A DNA stretch of 5,850 bases from Thermoleophilia bacterium (GCA_017882555.1 JADGPH010000172.1:1-5850), one strand, 5' to 3'. Positions 1 to 5,707 are shown, counted from the first letter of the stretch. Notes: generated by a model not told the origin, from the sequence alone. A program made the numbers and translations.

Positions 1-247
1 GTTCGTGAGGCTCTGGGAACGCCCTGATGCGAGAACGACGCCGTGGCATCTGGTGCGGTGTGACGGCACCGACATTGGGATCGCCGATCTTCCGGACGGG
101 GTGCGCGCTCATATCCGTTTGCGGCGGAACTCGGATGTTCGGACGCGTGTGTGCTTGCCGAACTGGTGCCCGGGGGCGTCGCCGGCGCTGCGGGCGAAGG
201 TGCCCGCACGGTGCGGGCGCTCGGCGATCTGCAGCAGCCGAGGCACA
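1..247. other. Left-edge region without a convincing gene
   Basis: No recognisable protein is encoded here. One plus-strand frame is open from the left edge to a TGA at 302-304, but its translation matches no family I know, it runs through the csp terminator hairpin, and it ends inside the csp gene, so it is probably not real. Another plus frame reads VREALGTP and stops at 25-27; this could be the tail of a gene that begins outside the window, which would make 28-247 the gap between two convergent genes. A GC-rich inverted repeat (GCCCGCAC / GTGCGGGC, 202-218) could form a short hairpin. I see no tRNA-like cloverleaf. Confidence 0.4.
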
Positions 248-289
248 CGTCGATGCAGTGGTGGGACGGTGCCCACCACTGCATCGACG
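248..289 (-). terminator. Perfect 18-bp hairpin after the cold-shock gene
   Basis: The arms at 248-265 and 272-289 are perfect reverse complements over 18 bp around a 6-base loop (266-271). The hairpin begins 7 bases downstream of the csp stop codon on the minus strand, the usual place for an intrinsic terminator. The transcript leaves the stem into UGUGCCUCGG, so the usual U-run is missing; U-poor hairpin terminators are proposed for high-GC actinobacteria. Because the stem is perfect it could also act on plus-strand transcripts arriving from the left, or stabilise the csp mRNA 3' end. Confidence 0.75.
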
Positions 290-296
290 CTGTTAT

Positions 297-500
297 CTAG
301 ATGACGCTGACCTTCTGGGCCTGGGGGCCCTTCGGACCCTCGCCAGCCTCAAAGCTCACGCGCTGACCCTCTTCGAGGCTCCGGTAACCCGAAGACTGAA
401 TCTCGGAGAAGTGCACAAACAGGTCCTTGCTTCCGTCGGACGGGGTAATGAACCCGAAGCCCTTGTCCGCGTTGAACCACTTCACGACGCCTTCCGGCAT
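297..500 (-). CDS. cspA: CspA-family cold-shock protein
   Basis: This is a 67-residue single cold-shock domain (OB-fold) protein, the standard length for the family. Such proteins bind single-stranded RNA and DNA in the cytoplasm, melting mRNA secondary structure as chaperones or antiterminators. Visible signatures are the N-terminal GVVKWFNADKGFGFI (residues 4-18), which contains RNP1 (KGFGFI, 13-18), and RNP2 (LFVHF, 27-31), followed by SEIQ and a GPQAQKV stretch near the C-terminus. The ATG at 500-498 is chosen because it begins the conserved MPEGVVKWFN and has a strong Shine-Dalgarno; an in-frame start 12 codons upstream would add residues unlike the family. The gene is monocistronic, with a hairpin just after the stop. 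Paralogues named CspA to CspE cannot be told apart from sequence alone, and being cold-inducible rather than constitutive is not shown. Confidence 0.97.
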   Translation of the reverse strand: MPEGVVKWFNADKGFGFITPSDGSKDLFVHFSEIQSSGYRSLEEGQRVSFEAGEGPKGPQAQKVSVI

Positions 501-504
501 GTAT

Positions 505-513
505 CTCCACCTT
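505..513 (-). promoter_or_regulatory. Ribosome binding site of csp
   Basis: On the minus strand AAGGTGGAG lies 4 bases before the ATG at 500. It fixes the start of the cold-shock gene at the conserved MPEG and not at the upstream in-frame ATG. Confidence 0.8.
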
Positions 514-622
514 ATTCGGCGAGGAACTACAAACACCTCAGCCGAAACACGTACCTATCGACGTCGTTGTTCGATGCTATTCCGCGCATATCCGCCCCTC
601 AGAATTGGGGGCTTGCCCAGGA

Positions 623-649
623 AGGGTAGCTCAAACCGGCCCGTGTCAT
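623..649 (-). promoter_or_regulatory. Tentative csp promoter
   Basis: On the minus strand ATGACA (644-649; 5 of 6 to TTGACA) is followed after 15 bases by TACCCT (623-628; fits the TANNNT form of actinobacterial -10 boxes). Transcription from here would give a leader of roughly 115 bases before the csp start. The spacing is shorter than the preferred 17 and the -10 is weak, so this is only a candidate. Confidence 0.2.
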
Positions 650-807
650 CATCGCGGTGCCAAGACGACCGTGCTCGGCCGATCGTTCGTCTATTCATAA
701 CGCGCTTCACAGGCGGCTCCCAGACCTCGTTGTTAGCGTCGTTGCAATGGCGATTCCCGTCGGGTTTTGGGACGAGGGCACGAGGTTTGCGGTGGGGGGA
801 GATTGGC

Positions 808-849
808 GATCCGAGGGGATTCCGACGTGGACCCCCGGGGGATCGGATC
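808..849 (+). repeat. Inverted repeat flanking the start region of the membrane protein gene
   Basis: GATCCGA (808-814) and TCGGATC (843-849) are perfect 7-bp reverse complements separated by 28 bases. The right arm ends 1 base before the chosen GTG start at 851, and the spacer holds the alternative GTG at 827 and the CCCCCGGGGG palindrome. In mRNA this could fold over the Shine-Dalgarno (GGGGGAT, 837-843); as DNA it could be an operator. Seven bases is short enough to occur by chance in GC-rich sequence. Confidence 0.3.
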
Positions 850-850
850 A

Positions 851-1567
851 GTGAGCGCGTCGAGTTCGATGCGCGCGTTGAGCGCGCTCCGCGGCCATGA
901 TCTTGGTGACGGCCATGGCACCGACGGCAACGAGCGCCTGACGGGTCTGACGGGGGCGCTGTTGTTCGTGCTGTTGGCGGCCGAGGGCGTGACGGTCCTT
1001 TCGGTCAAGTCGTTGCTCACCCCGCACGTGTTCATCGGCGTGTTGTTGATTCCGCCAATACTCGTGAAGCTCGGCTCGACCGGCTATCGCTTCGTGAGGT
1101 ACTACAGGCGCGATCCCGCATATCAGGCTGCGGGTCCGCCCGTGATCGCCCTGCGGATGCTCGCGCCCGTGCTGATCCTGTTGACGCTCGTGCTGTTTGG
1201 CAGCGGTGTGGCGCTCGTCGGTATCGGGAGCAGCCGCCACGGCGGGTTGCTGACGGTTCACAAAGCCAGCTTCATCTTGTGGATCATCGTGGCCGCGATC
1301 CACATCCTTTACTACCTCGCCCGGATCCCGAAGATCCTGGGGGCCGAGGTTCGCGGTGCGTCGCGCGGGCGCAGCGTGGCCAACCGCGGGCTGCGGTTTT
1401 CGGTGCTCGCGGGTGCGCTGGTCGTGGGCGTCGCCTTGGCGTTTGCGTTTCTGCCGTTGGCGCACAAGTGGGAGCGTGGGCACTACATCAACGTGGGCGG
1501 GAAGGCCGGATCCGTCCGCGTGGCCCAGACCGGGCCGCCCGGTGCCACCCTTTCGGGCCGTACCTAG
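851..1567 (+). CDS. Five-helix membrane protein with cytochrome-b-like histidines
   Basis: The product is 238 residues. After a polar N-terminus of about 28 residues come five hydrophobic helices at roughly 30-50, 58-78, 102-124, 134-156 and 181-203, then a polar tail of about 35 residues. His59 opens helix 2, and His137 and His151 lie on helix 4 thirteen residues apart (H-x13-H), the spacing seen for haem ligands in cytochrome-b-type helices. Helix 2 runs into KLGSTGYRFVRYYRRDP and then GPP, a pattern I recall from uncharacterised actinobacterial membrane proteins. A di- or mono-haem b-type electron carrier is therefore a reasonable inference, not a demonstrated function. The GTG at 851 is preferred because GGGGGAT sits 7 bases upstream; GTG 827, with GAGGGGA before it, would add 8 residues and is a fair alternative. 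The stop overlaps that of the convergent ABC operon. No redox partner gene is visible nearby. Confidence 0.85.
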   Translation: MSASSSMRALSALRGHDLGDGHGTDGNERLTGLTGALLFVLLAAEGVTVLSVKSLLTPHVFIGVLLIPPILVKLGSTGYRFVRYYRRDPAYQAAGPPVIALRMLAPVLILLTLVLFGSGVALVGIGSSRHGGLLTVHKASFILWIIVAAIHILYYLARIPKILGAEVRGASRGRSVANRGLRFSVLAGALVVGVALAFAFLPLAHKWERGHYINVGGKAGSVRVAQTGPPGATLSGRT

Positions 1568-2412
1568 AGGCTCAGGGCGACCATCGCCTCGTCGAGCGTT
1601 GCCGGAACCAGGCGGAGTTCGGCGGCGATGTGGTCTGCGGCGAGGTCGCGCCTGACGTCATCGATCGACCCTGACAGGACCCGCAGCGATCGGCCCGCAA
1701 GCGCGGCGCGTCGGCCGTGCGTGTCGAGGACCTCCAGCGCATCGTTCCATCGGTCGGTGATGACCTCGACCACCGTGCGTCCGGCGACGACCTCGCGCGG
1801 TGTTCCTCGGGCGACCACGTGGCCCCGGGCCATGACGACCAGTCGGTCCGCCTGATCGGCTTCATCGATGTGGTGCGTCGAGACCAAGACCGCTGCACCG
1901 GCCTCGGCGTATTCGTGGATCCGGTCCCACAGATCGCTGCGCGACAGGGGCGAGACGCCCGAGGTCGGCTCGTCAAGCACCAGGAGTTCGGGATGGTGCT
2001 GCGTCGCGGCGGTGAAGGCCACGCGCCGCTGATCGCCGAGCGACAACGTTCTGATCAGCTCGTGGGCGAATGGTTGGTCGGTGCCCGCCGTGGGTACGCG
2101 CTCAACCCCGAAGACCTCGGCGTGGAATTCCAGGTTCTCTGCCGCGGTGAGATCGAGGTACAGCCCGAGGTTCTGCGGGACATACCCAATGCGCCGCCGC
2201 TGTTGTCGGGTCGGGAGCTCGCCAAAGAGCCGGATCTGGCCCGCGCTGGGTGCCAGCAGCCCCAGGATCATCTTGATCAGGGTGGTCTTCCCGGCTCCGT
2301 TGGCCCCCAACAGGCCGACGATCTCGCCCGAGCGGACCTCCACACTGACGCGATCGACCGCGGTGAACTCACCGAACACCCGGGTGACGTCGCGTACGAC
2401 GATCGTCGTCAC
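1564..2412 (-). CDS. ABC exporter ATPase, YbhF C-terminal-half type
   Basis: This 282-residue cytoplasmic ATPase powers the ABC-2 permease of the same operon. Motifs in order: Walker A GANGAGKTT (36-44), Q-loop Gln80 in GYVPQ, degenerate signature LSLGDQRR (123-130) in place of LSGGQ, Walker B LLVLDEP (143-149) with catalytic Glu148, D-loop SGVSP (151-155) with Ser where Asp is usual, and switch His180 in STHHIDEAD. The signature LPLG-x-Q-R-type and THxxDEA pattern match, from memory, the second half of E. coli YbhF. The segment between ENLEF and the signature is about nine residues shorter than in YbhF, so part of one helix in the helical subdomain seems missing. A C-terminal extension of about 70 residues ends in TLDEAMVALSL, normal for drug-export ATPases. 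Translation starts at GTG in a GTGA overlap with the upstream ATPase gene, implying coupling. The exported substrate is unknown. Confidence 0.95.
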   Translation of the reverse strand: MTTIVVRDVTRVFGEFTAVDRVSVEVRSGEIVGLLGANGAGKTTLIKMILGLLAPSAGQIRLFGELPTRQQRRRIGYVPQNLGLYLDLTAAENLEFHAEVFGVERVPTAGTDQPFAHELIRTLSLGDQRRVAFTAATQHHPELLVLDEPTSGVSPLSRSDLWDRIHEYAEAGAAVLVSTHHIDEADQADRLVVMARGHVVARGTPREVVAGRTVVEVITDRWNDALEVLDTHGRRAALAGRSLRVLSGSIDDVRRDLAADHIAAELRLVPATLDEAMVALSL

Positions 2413-3212
2413 AGGGCCCGACCGGTTGCGATCAACTCGCGGACGATGGCCGCATCCTCAAGCGTTGTCGTGCCGGTGGATCTCGACGCGTCGGTGCGGT
2501 CCCACTGCCGCCAGCGACTGCCGTGGCGCCATGCGGTCGGACGGTGGACGGGCGCAGCGAGATCGGTCACGGTGCCGGGGGTGGACGCGATGATCTCCTG
2601 AGGGCTCCCCGACGCGAGCGCCCGTCCTTCGTGCAGGAGCAGTATCGAAGCCGCGCGTTCGGCTTCCTCGAGGTAGGTGGTCGCGATCACGATCGCGGCC
2701 CCGGAGGTGGTTGCCATCGTGATCAGGCGCCAGAGCTCCATCCTGCTGACCGGGTCGACGCCGGTCGTGGCCTCGTCGAGGATCAGCAGGTCCGGTTTGT
2801 GCAGCAGCGCCATCACCCCAGCGAGCTTGCGACCTTGACCGCCGGACAACCGGCCGGCGAGTTGGTTGCCCAAGTGGCCGAGCCCCGCGCGCGCGGACAA
2901 TTCGGACGCCCAGGTGCGCCACTCACGTAGGCGGTACGCATCAGCGATAAAGCCGAGGTTCTCATCGACCGTCAGATCCGCGAACACTCCGCCAGCCGAC
3001 GGGACAAATCCGATGCGAGCCGGTGCGGGAATCGTGACTTCGCCGGTGTGGGCGAGGTTGAGGCCCGCAAGGATCCGCAGCAAGGTCGTCTTGCCTGCCC
3101 CATCCCCACCGATGACCGCATGCACCTGGGCCGGCCCGAGGGACAGGGTGATCTCCGAAAGCGCCACTCGGTTCCCGAAGCGCACGCCCAGGTGATCGAC
3201 GCCCCAGCTCAT
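2409..3212 (-). CDS. ABC exporter ATPase, YbhF N-terminal-half type
   Basis: This 267-residue ATPase is the middle gene of the exporter operon. Walker A is GGDGAGKTT (35-43), like the GPDGAGKTT of YbhF's first half. The signature LSGGQGRK (122-129) is canonical, Walker B is LLILDEAT (142-149) with Glu147, and the D-loop TGVDP (150-154) is intact. Two catalytic-site residues deviate: the Q-loop position reads GFVPS (Ser72 instead of Gln), and the switch histidine is replaced in ATTYLEEAE (Thr179). E. coli YbhF's first half also lacks that histidine (STSYLDEAE, recalled), which supports orthology to that half. The last 55 or so residues are a polar extension. The ATG overlaps the permease stop as ATGA, and the stop overlaps the next ATPase start as GTGA, so all three products are probably made in fixed proportion. 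It most likely forms a heterodimer with the downstream ATPase. Confidence 0.95.
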   Translation of the reverse strand: MSWGVDHLGVRFGNRVALSEITLSLGPAQVHAVIGGDGAGKTTLLRILAGLNLAHTGEVTIPAPARIGFVPSAGGVFADLTVDENLGFIADAYRLREWRTWASELSARAGLGHLGNQLAGRLSGGQGRKLAGVMALLHKPDLLILDEATTGVDPVSRMELWRLITMATTSGAAIVIATTYLEEAERAASILLLHEGRALASGSPQEIIASTPGTVTDLAAPVHRPTAWRHGSRWRQWDRTDASRSTGTTTLEDAAIVRELIATGRAL

Positions 3213-4252
3213 TCGGCCCCGACCGCTGCGGTGGCGCGGTCAGGACTGGCGGAATGCTTGGGGGCAAGGTCGCGCCGGAAGCGCAGCATCGCGAACCCGA
3301 ACACCACGATCGCCATGACCACGAGGACCCCAAATGGCAGTGCAAGCGCGGCAAAGCCGGTGCCCTTCAGAAATACGCCCCGCATGCCTTCGACAAACCA
3401 AGTCAGCGGAAGCAGATACCCAATCCAGCGCACCCCGGTCGCCATCGAGGCCAGCGGGAAAATCATCCCCGACAGCATGACTTGCGGCAGCAGCATCATG
3501 ATGGCGAGTTGAATCGCCTCGCCCTGCGATCTCGAGACCGTCGAGATCGCGACCCCGAGTCCGAGCACCACGAACAAGAACACGAGCCCGAACGCGCAAA
3601 AGATCCAGATCGACCCGACGAAGGGGACGTTGAACAACCAGATCCCCGCCAGGGTGATCACCACCAGGTCAAAGACCCCAACCAAGAAATACGGCGCGAT
3701 CTTGCCGATGGTGACGTCGATCGGCCGCAGCGGCATGACCGCGAGTTGTTCGAGCGTGCCCTGCTCGCGTTCGCGAACCACCCCGACGCTCGTGATCACC
3801 GTGCCGACAAACAGCAAGATCAGCCCGATGAGCGCGGGAACCATCACGTAGGCGGTGTTGAGGGTGGGATTGAACAGGACCTCGGGGATCGTCTGGGCGG
3901 GCACCTGCCGGAGGGCCGACTGCGCGATGAAGATGTCGGTGCCGTCGATCAGCATCCGATTGCCGTTGGGCGTCGCGACCACGGCGACTTGCGCATCGGA
4001 ATTGCGGAGTACCTCGGTCGCGTCGGCGGCAGTGTCGCGCGGCGCGACATTTGCGACCTTGTAGACCCGCGGGAGGGTGGCGGCAACCGCCCGAGCGTTT
4101 GGGCCAACGACCGTCGTGTCGATTGAGGTCACGTCGAACTTTGCGGCGTACCCGAACACGACCAGCAACAGGATTGGCAAGCCCACCAGCAGGGCCACGG
4201 TCCGGCGGTCCCGTCGCAGTTGGCGGAATTCTTTGACGATCATTGCCTTCAT
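3209..4252 (-). CDS. ABC-2 family export permease (YbhS/YbhR-like)
   Basis: This 347-residue inner-membrane permease is the first gene of the exporter operon. An N-terminal helix (about 18-37) is followed by a soluble, presumably extracytoplasmic domain (about 40-135), then five more helices near 136-157, 185-207, 214-238, 247-266 and 302-324. The family hallmark is VVREREQGTLEQLAVMPL (158-175), the cytoplasmic coupling segment of ABC2_membrane_3 proteins. MLSGMIFPL (259-267) and LPLTWFVEGMRGVFLKG (281-297) closely resemble the C-terminal part of YbhR/YbhS as I recall them. Known relatives export drugs, ions or lipophilic compounds; the substrate here cannot be told. Only one permease gene is present, where E. 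coli has two, so a homodimer is inferred. No HlyD-type adaptor or TetR regulator is visible next to it. The ATG at 4252 is supported by AGAGGTGG four bases upstream; a second ATG three codons in is less well placed. Confidence 0.95.
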   Translation of the reverse strand: MKAMIVKEFRQLRRDRRTVALLVGLPILLLVVFGYAAKFDVTSIDTTVVGPNARAVAATLPRVYKVANVAPRDTAADATEVLRNSDAQVAVVATPNGNRMLIDGTDIFIAQSALRQVPAQTIPEVLFNPTLNTAYVMVPALIGLILLFVGTVITSVGVVREREQGTLEQLAVMPLRPIDVTIGKIAPYFLVGVFDLVVITLAGIWLFNVPFVGSIWIFCAFGLVFLFVVLGLGVAISTVSRSQGEAIQLAIMMLLPQVMLSGMIFPLASMATGVRWIGYLLPLTWFVEGMRGVFLKGTGFAALALPFGVLVVMAIVVFGFAMLRFRRDLAPKHSASPDRATAAVGAE

Positions 4253-4256
4253 GGCG

Positions 4257-4264
4257 CCACCTCT
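4257..4264 (-). promoter_or_regulatory. Ribosome binding site of the exporter operon
   Basis: AGAGGTGG on the minus strand lies 4 bases before the permease ATG. It is the only clear Shine-Dalgarno in the operon; the two downstream ATPase genes begin inside stop/start overlaps with no strong site of their own. Confidence 0.65.
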
Positions 4265-4433
4265 GCCTCGCGTTCCACCCCATCATGACAAGAGCCCGGG
4301 CGCTCCCGGCGGCGGCGTACGGCATGCGCGCGGCCGGCGATAACGCCGTCGCACCGTAGGTGTCCGGCACGGACCCTGGTCGCTGGCGCCGTCGCGGGGT
4401 CCCAGAGCCCCGACGTCGCATCGACCGCCTTCA

Positions 4434-4445
4434 ATTCCTTGGAAT
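4434..4445. repeat. Short palindrome, possible operator
   Basis: ATTCC and GGAAT arms flank a TT, forming a 12-base dyad that stands out as AT-rich inside very GC-rich DNA. It lies between the divergent exporter operon and aquaporin gene, about 180 bases upstream of the permease start, so an operator is conceivable. No regulator is identified and no second copy was noticed. Confidence 0.2.
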
Positions 4446-4722
4446 GCGGTGTTGGGTCCCGCGGTTGCCCGTGTGAAGCGCAAGACGCGTGAGCCATTCC
4501 GCCGCGGTGACCTCGGTCTTGGGCTGGCCGTCGGGCGTGCGTTGGCGCGCGGTCTCGGGCTCACCAGCGCGGGCGGTGCCACGGTTTCACTCCGGCACCG
4601 AGCGCCGAGAGCTCCAGCGCAACCGGCGGGCTCGACCTCGACCAGCGGTGTCCGGCTGGCCCGCTGACCGGACGTTCGGCATATTCGGCGTCGGCAGGTG
4701 CCCTCCGGGGGTCGAAGGCGCC

Positions 4723-4728
4723 TAGAAT
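4723..4728 (+). promoter_or_regulatory. Candidate -10 box of the aquaporin gene
   Basis: TAGAAT fits the TANNNT -10 pattern (5 of 6 to TATAAT) and is the best such match upstream of the aquaporin. No good -35 element is found 16-18 bases before it, where the sequence is GC-rich. Initiation near 4735 would leave a leader of about 90 bases. The embedded ATG (4727) opens in frame with the aquaporin but is a poor start. Confidence 0.4.
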
Positions 4729-4814
4729 GACCGGCGGGCGTGGCGGTAGAGCGGCGTCCGGCTGCTGGGCGCATGCCACACCGTGGGTCCTGTCCGGTGG
4801 TAGATGCGGCGAAC

Positions 4815-4820
4815 GGAGGA
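4815..4820 (+). promoter_or_regulatory. Ribosome binding site deciding the aquaporin start
   Basis: GGAGGA lies 5 bases before GTG 4826. It is a near-consensus Shine-Dalgarno and favours that start over the in-frame ATG 33 codons upstream (4727), which has no such site and would add Arg/Gly-rich residues foreign to the family. Confidence 0.75.
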
Positions 4821-4825
4821 GAGGC

Positions 4826-5665
4826 GTGAGCGAGCCAGACAGGCCGAGCCCAGGACCACGTGGGCCCAACCCCGGCGTCCTCTCCTCGCGGCTTGACCGG
4901 GAGATCATCCAGGCATTGCGAGATTTTCAGGACCCCCGGCAGGAGTGGCGGCGCCTGTTCTCCGAGCTCTACGGCACGTTCTTGCTGGTGATTGTGGCGG
5001 CCGGCGGAGGCATGATGGGCCAGGCGTTCCCGGGCACGATCAGCCGCACGGCCGCAGTCGTCGCACCGGGGCTGATGGTCATGGGCATCATCATGTTTAT
5101 GGGCAGGGTGTCCGGCGCGCACTTGAACCCCGTCGTGAGTATTGCGTTTTGGCTGCGAGGGGATTTTCCGTCGCGCCGGGTGCCGGGCTACATCGCCGTG
5201 CAGTTGATCGGCGCGACGCTCGCGGTGTTGTTTCTTCGAGCGGTGATCAACGTCTCGGCCACGTACGGTTCGAACTACCCGGCACAGTCCTCATCGAGCG
5301 GCGCGGCGTTTTGGATGGAGGCGCTCCTGACGCTCGGGCTGGTGAGCGTGATCCTTGGCACCGCCTCGGGCGCGCAAAATATCGGGATCTTCGGGGCGTT
5401 AGGGGTCGGTGCGTACATCGCGCTCGCCGGTCTGTGGGGCAGCCCCATCTCGGGCGCGTCGATGAATCCCGCCCGCACCCTCGGCCCCGACCTTGTTGCG
5501 AACCACTGGACGGGATTCTGGGTCTACGTGGCTGGGCCGCTTTTGGGCGCGATCATCGCCGTTGGCGTTGCTTTCATACTGCGCGGCCCTGGAGGCGGCC
5601 GGAGCGGATCGCTGGCCGCCCAAGGTATTCTCTTTCCCAAGATCAAGAAACCCGATCAAGGCTGA
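4826..5665 (+). CDS. MIP/aquaporin-family channel
   Basis: The 279-residue product is an integral membrane channel of the major intrinsic protein family, which passes water or small neutral solutes. The two half-helix loops read SGAHLNPVVS (96-105) and SGASMNPARTLGPDL (209-223), so the first signature is NPV and not the usual NPA, while the second NPA is intact with the filter Arg217. Counting from the second motif, the position filled by His in water-specific AqpZ is Gly202, as in glycerol facilitators, suggesting a wider pore; the residue at the other filter position is Pro81 or Gly82 depending on alignment. Six membrane helices are visible (the first about 45-62). Unusual parts are a polar, Pro-rich N-terminal extension of about 44 residues and a basic tail ending KIKKPDQG. 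The substrate cannot be assigned. It is monocistronic and divergent from the exporter operon. Confidence 0.95.
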   Translation: MSEPDRPSPGPRGPNPGVLSSRLDREIIQALRDFQDPRQEWRRLFSELYGTFLLVIVAAGGGMMGQAFPGTISRTAAVVAPGLMVMGIIMFMGRVSGAHLNPVVSIAFWLRGDFPSRRVPGYIAVQLIGATLAVLFLRAVINVSATYGSNYPAQSSSSGAAFWMEALLTLGLVSVILGTASGAQNIGIFGALGVGAYIALAGLWGSPISGASMNPARTLGPDLVANHWTGFWVYVAGPLLGAIIAVGVAFILRGPGGGRSGSLAAQGILFPKIKKPDQG

Positions 5666-5707
5666 TGGATTCCCACTACGAGAACACCGGGGCCGGGATG
5701 CCCGTAG

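Larger units (their letters stand above)
501..850. other. Intergenic region between csp and the membrane protein gene
   Basis: This 350-base stretch lies between the divergently transcribed csp and the membrane protein gene and must hold both promoters. The part next to csp (about 530-760) is visibly less GC-rich than the surrounding genes, as expected for promoter and leader DNA. It contains GCCCC / GGGGC arms around an AT-rich loop (594-612), which would fold in a csp leader. Near the right end are a perfect CCCCCGGGGG palindrome (832-841) and a longer inverted repeat described separately. Reading frames crossing the region show no protein family and I reject them as genes. Confidence 0.5.
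4253..4825. other. Divergent intergenic region between exporter operon and aquaporin
   Basis: These 573 bases contain no gene I can support. In relatives of this exporter an adaptor or TetR-family regulator gene would often be found near the permease; no trace of HlyD or helix-turn-helix motifs is visible in any frame. A GTG-initiated frame at 4449-4667 (72 residues, Arg/Ala/Gly-rich) has coding-like third positions but no Shine-Dalgarno and no family resemblance; I leave it uncalled. Structural elements include a CGGCG-ATAA-CGCCG hairpin (4335-4348), CGGGG / CCCCG arms (4395-4412), the ATTCC-TT-GGAAT palindrome, and a TAGAAT -10 box ahead of the aquaporin. The leader from about 4735 to 4825 is GC-rich and could fold, but I recognise no riboswitch class. 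Confidence 0.5.

Noticed and set aside
5..304. 99-codon plus frame open from the left edge
   Set aside because: The last third is the hairpin sequence read through, no Shine-Dalgarno is seen, and the protein is unrecognisable; at most the first part could be a gene tail, which I cannot show.
27..629. Long plus-strand frame (200 codons) over the csp locus
   Set aside because: It is antisense to the clear cold-shock gene, rich in Cys/Arg/Gly, matches no family, and crosses the csp terminator.
622..695. tRNA-like start (GGGTAGCTCAAACCGG) and a distant TTCG
   Set aside because: GGTAGCTCA resembles a D-arm, but no acceptor stem, anticodon stem or proper T-arm can be paired with it.
1717..2601. 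294-codon plus frame antisense to both ATPases
   Set aside because: The ATPase motifs on the other strand are unambiguous; this frame is a shadow with Asp/Arg/Gln-rich composition.
1564..3212. The two ATPases as a tandem duplication in this lineage
   Set aside because: They resemble opposite halves of YbhF more than each other at the signature, Q-loop and switch motifs, so the divergence is ancient.
3254..4126. 290-codon plus frame antisense to the permease
   Set aside because: Its His/Asp/Gln/Arg-rich composition is the complement of a hydrophobic membrane protein; not a gene.
4735..4825. Riboswitch in the aquaporin leader
   Set aside because: The leader is long enough and GC-rich, but I could match it to no known riboswitch consensus (fluoride and guanidine classes were considered).
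4283..5122. 279-codon minus frame across the divergent region and aquaporin
   Set aside because: It is antisense to the aquaporin, low complexity (His/Arg/Pro/Ala), and has no conserved motif; typical of high-GC shadow frames.
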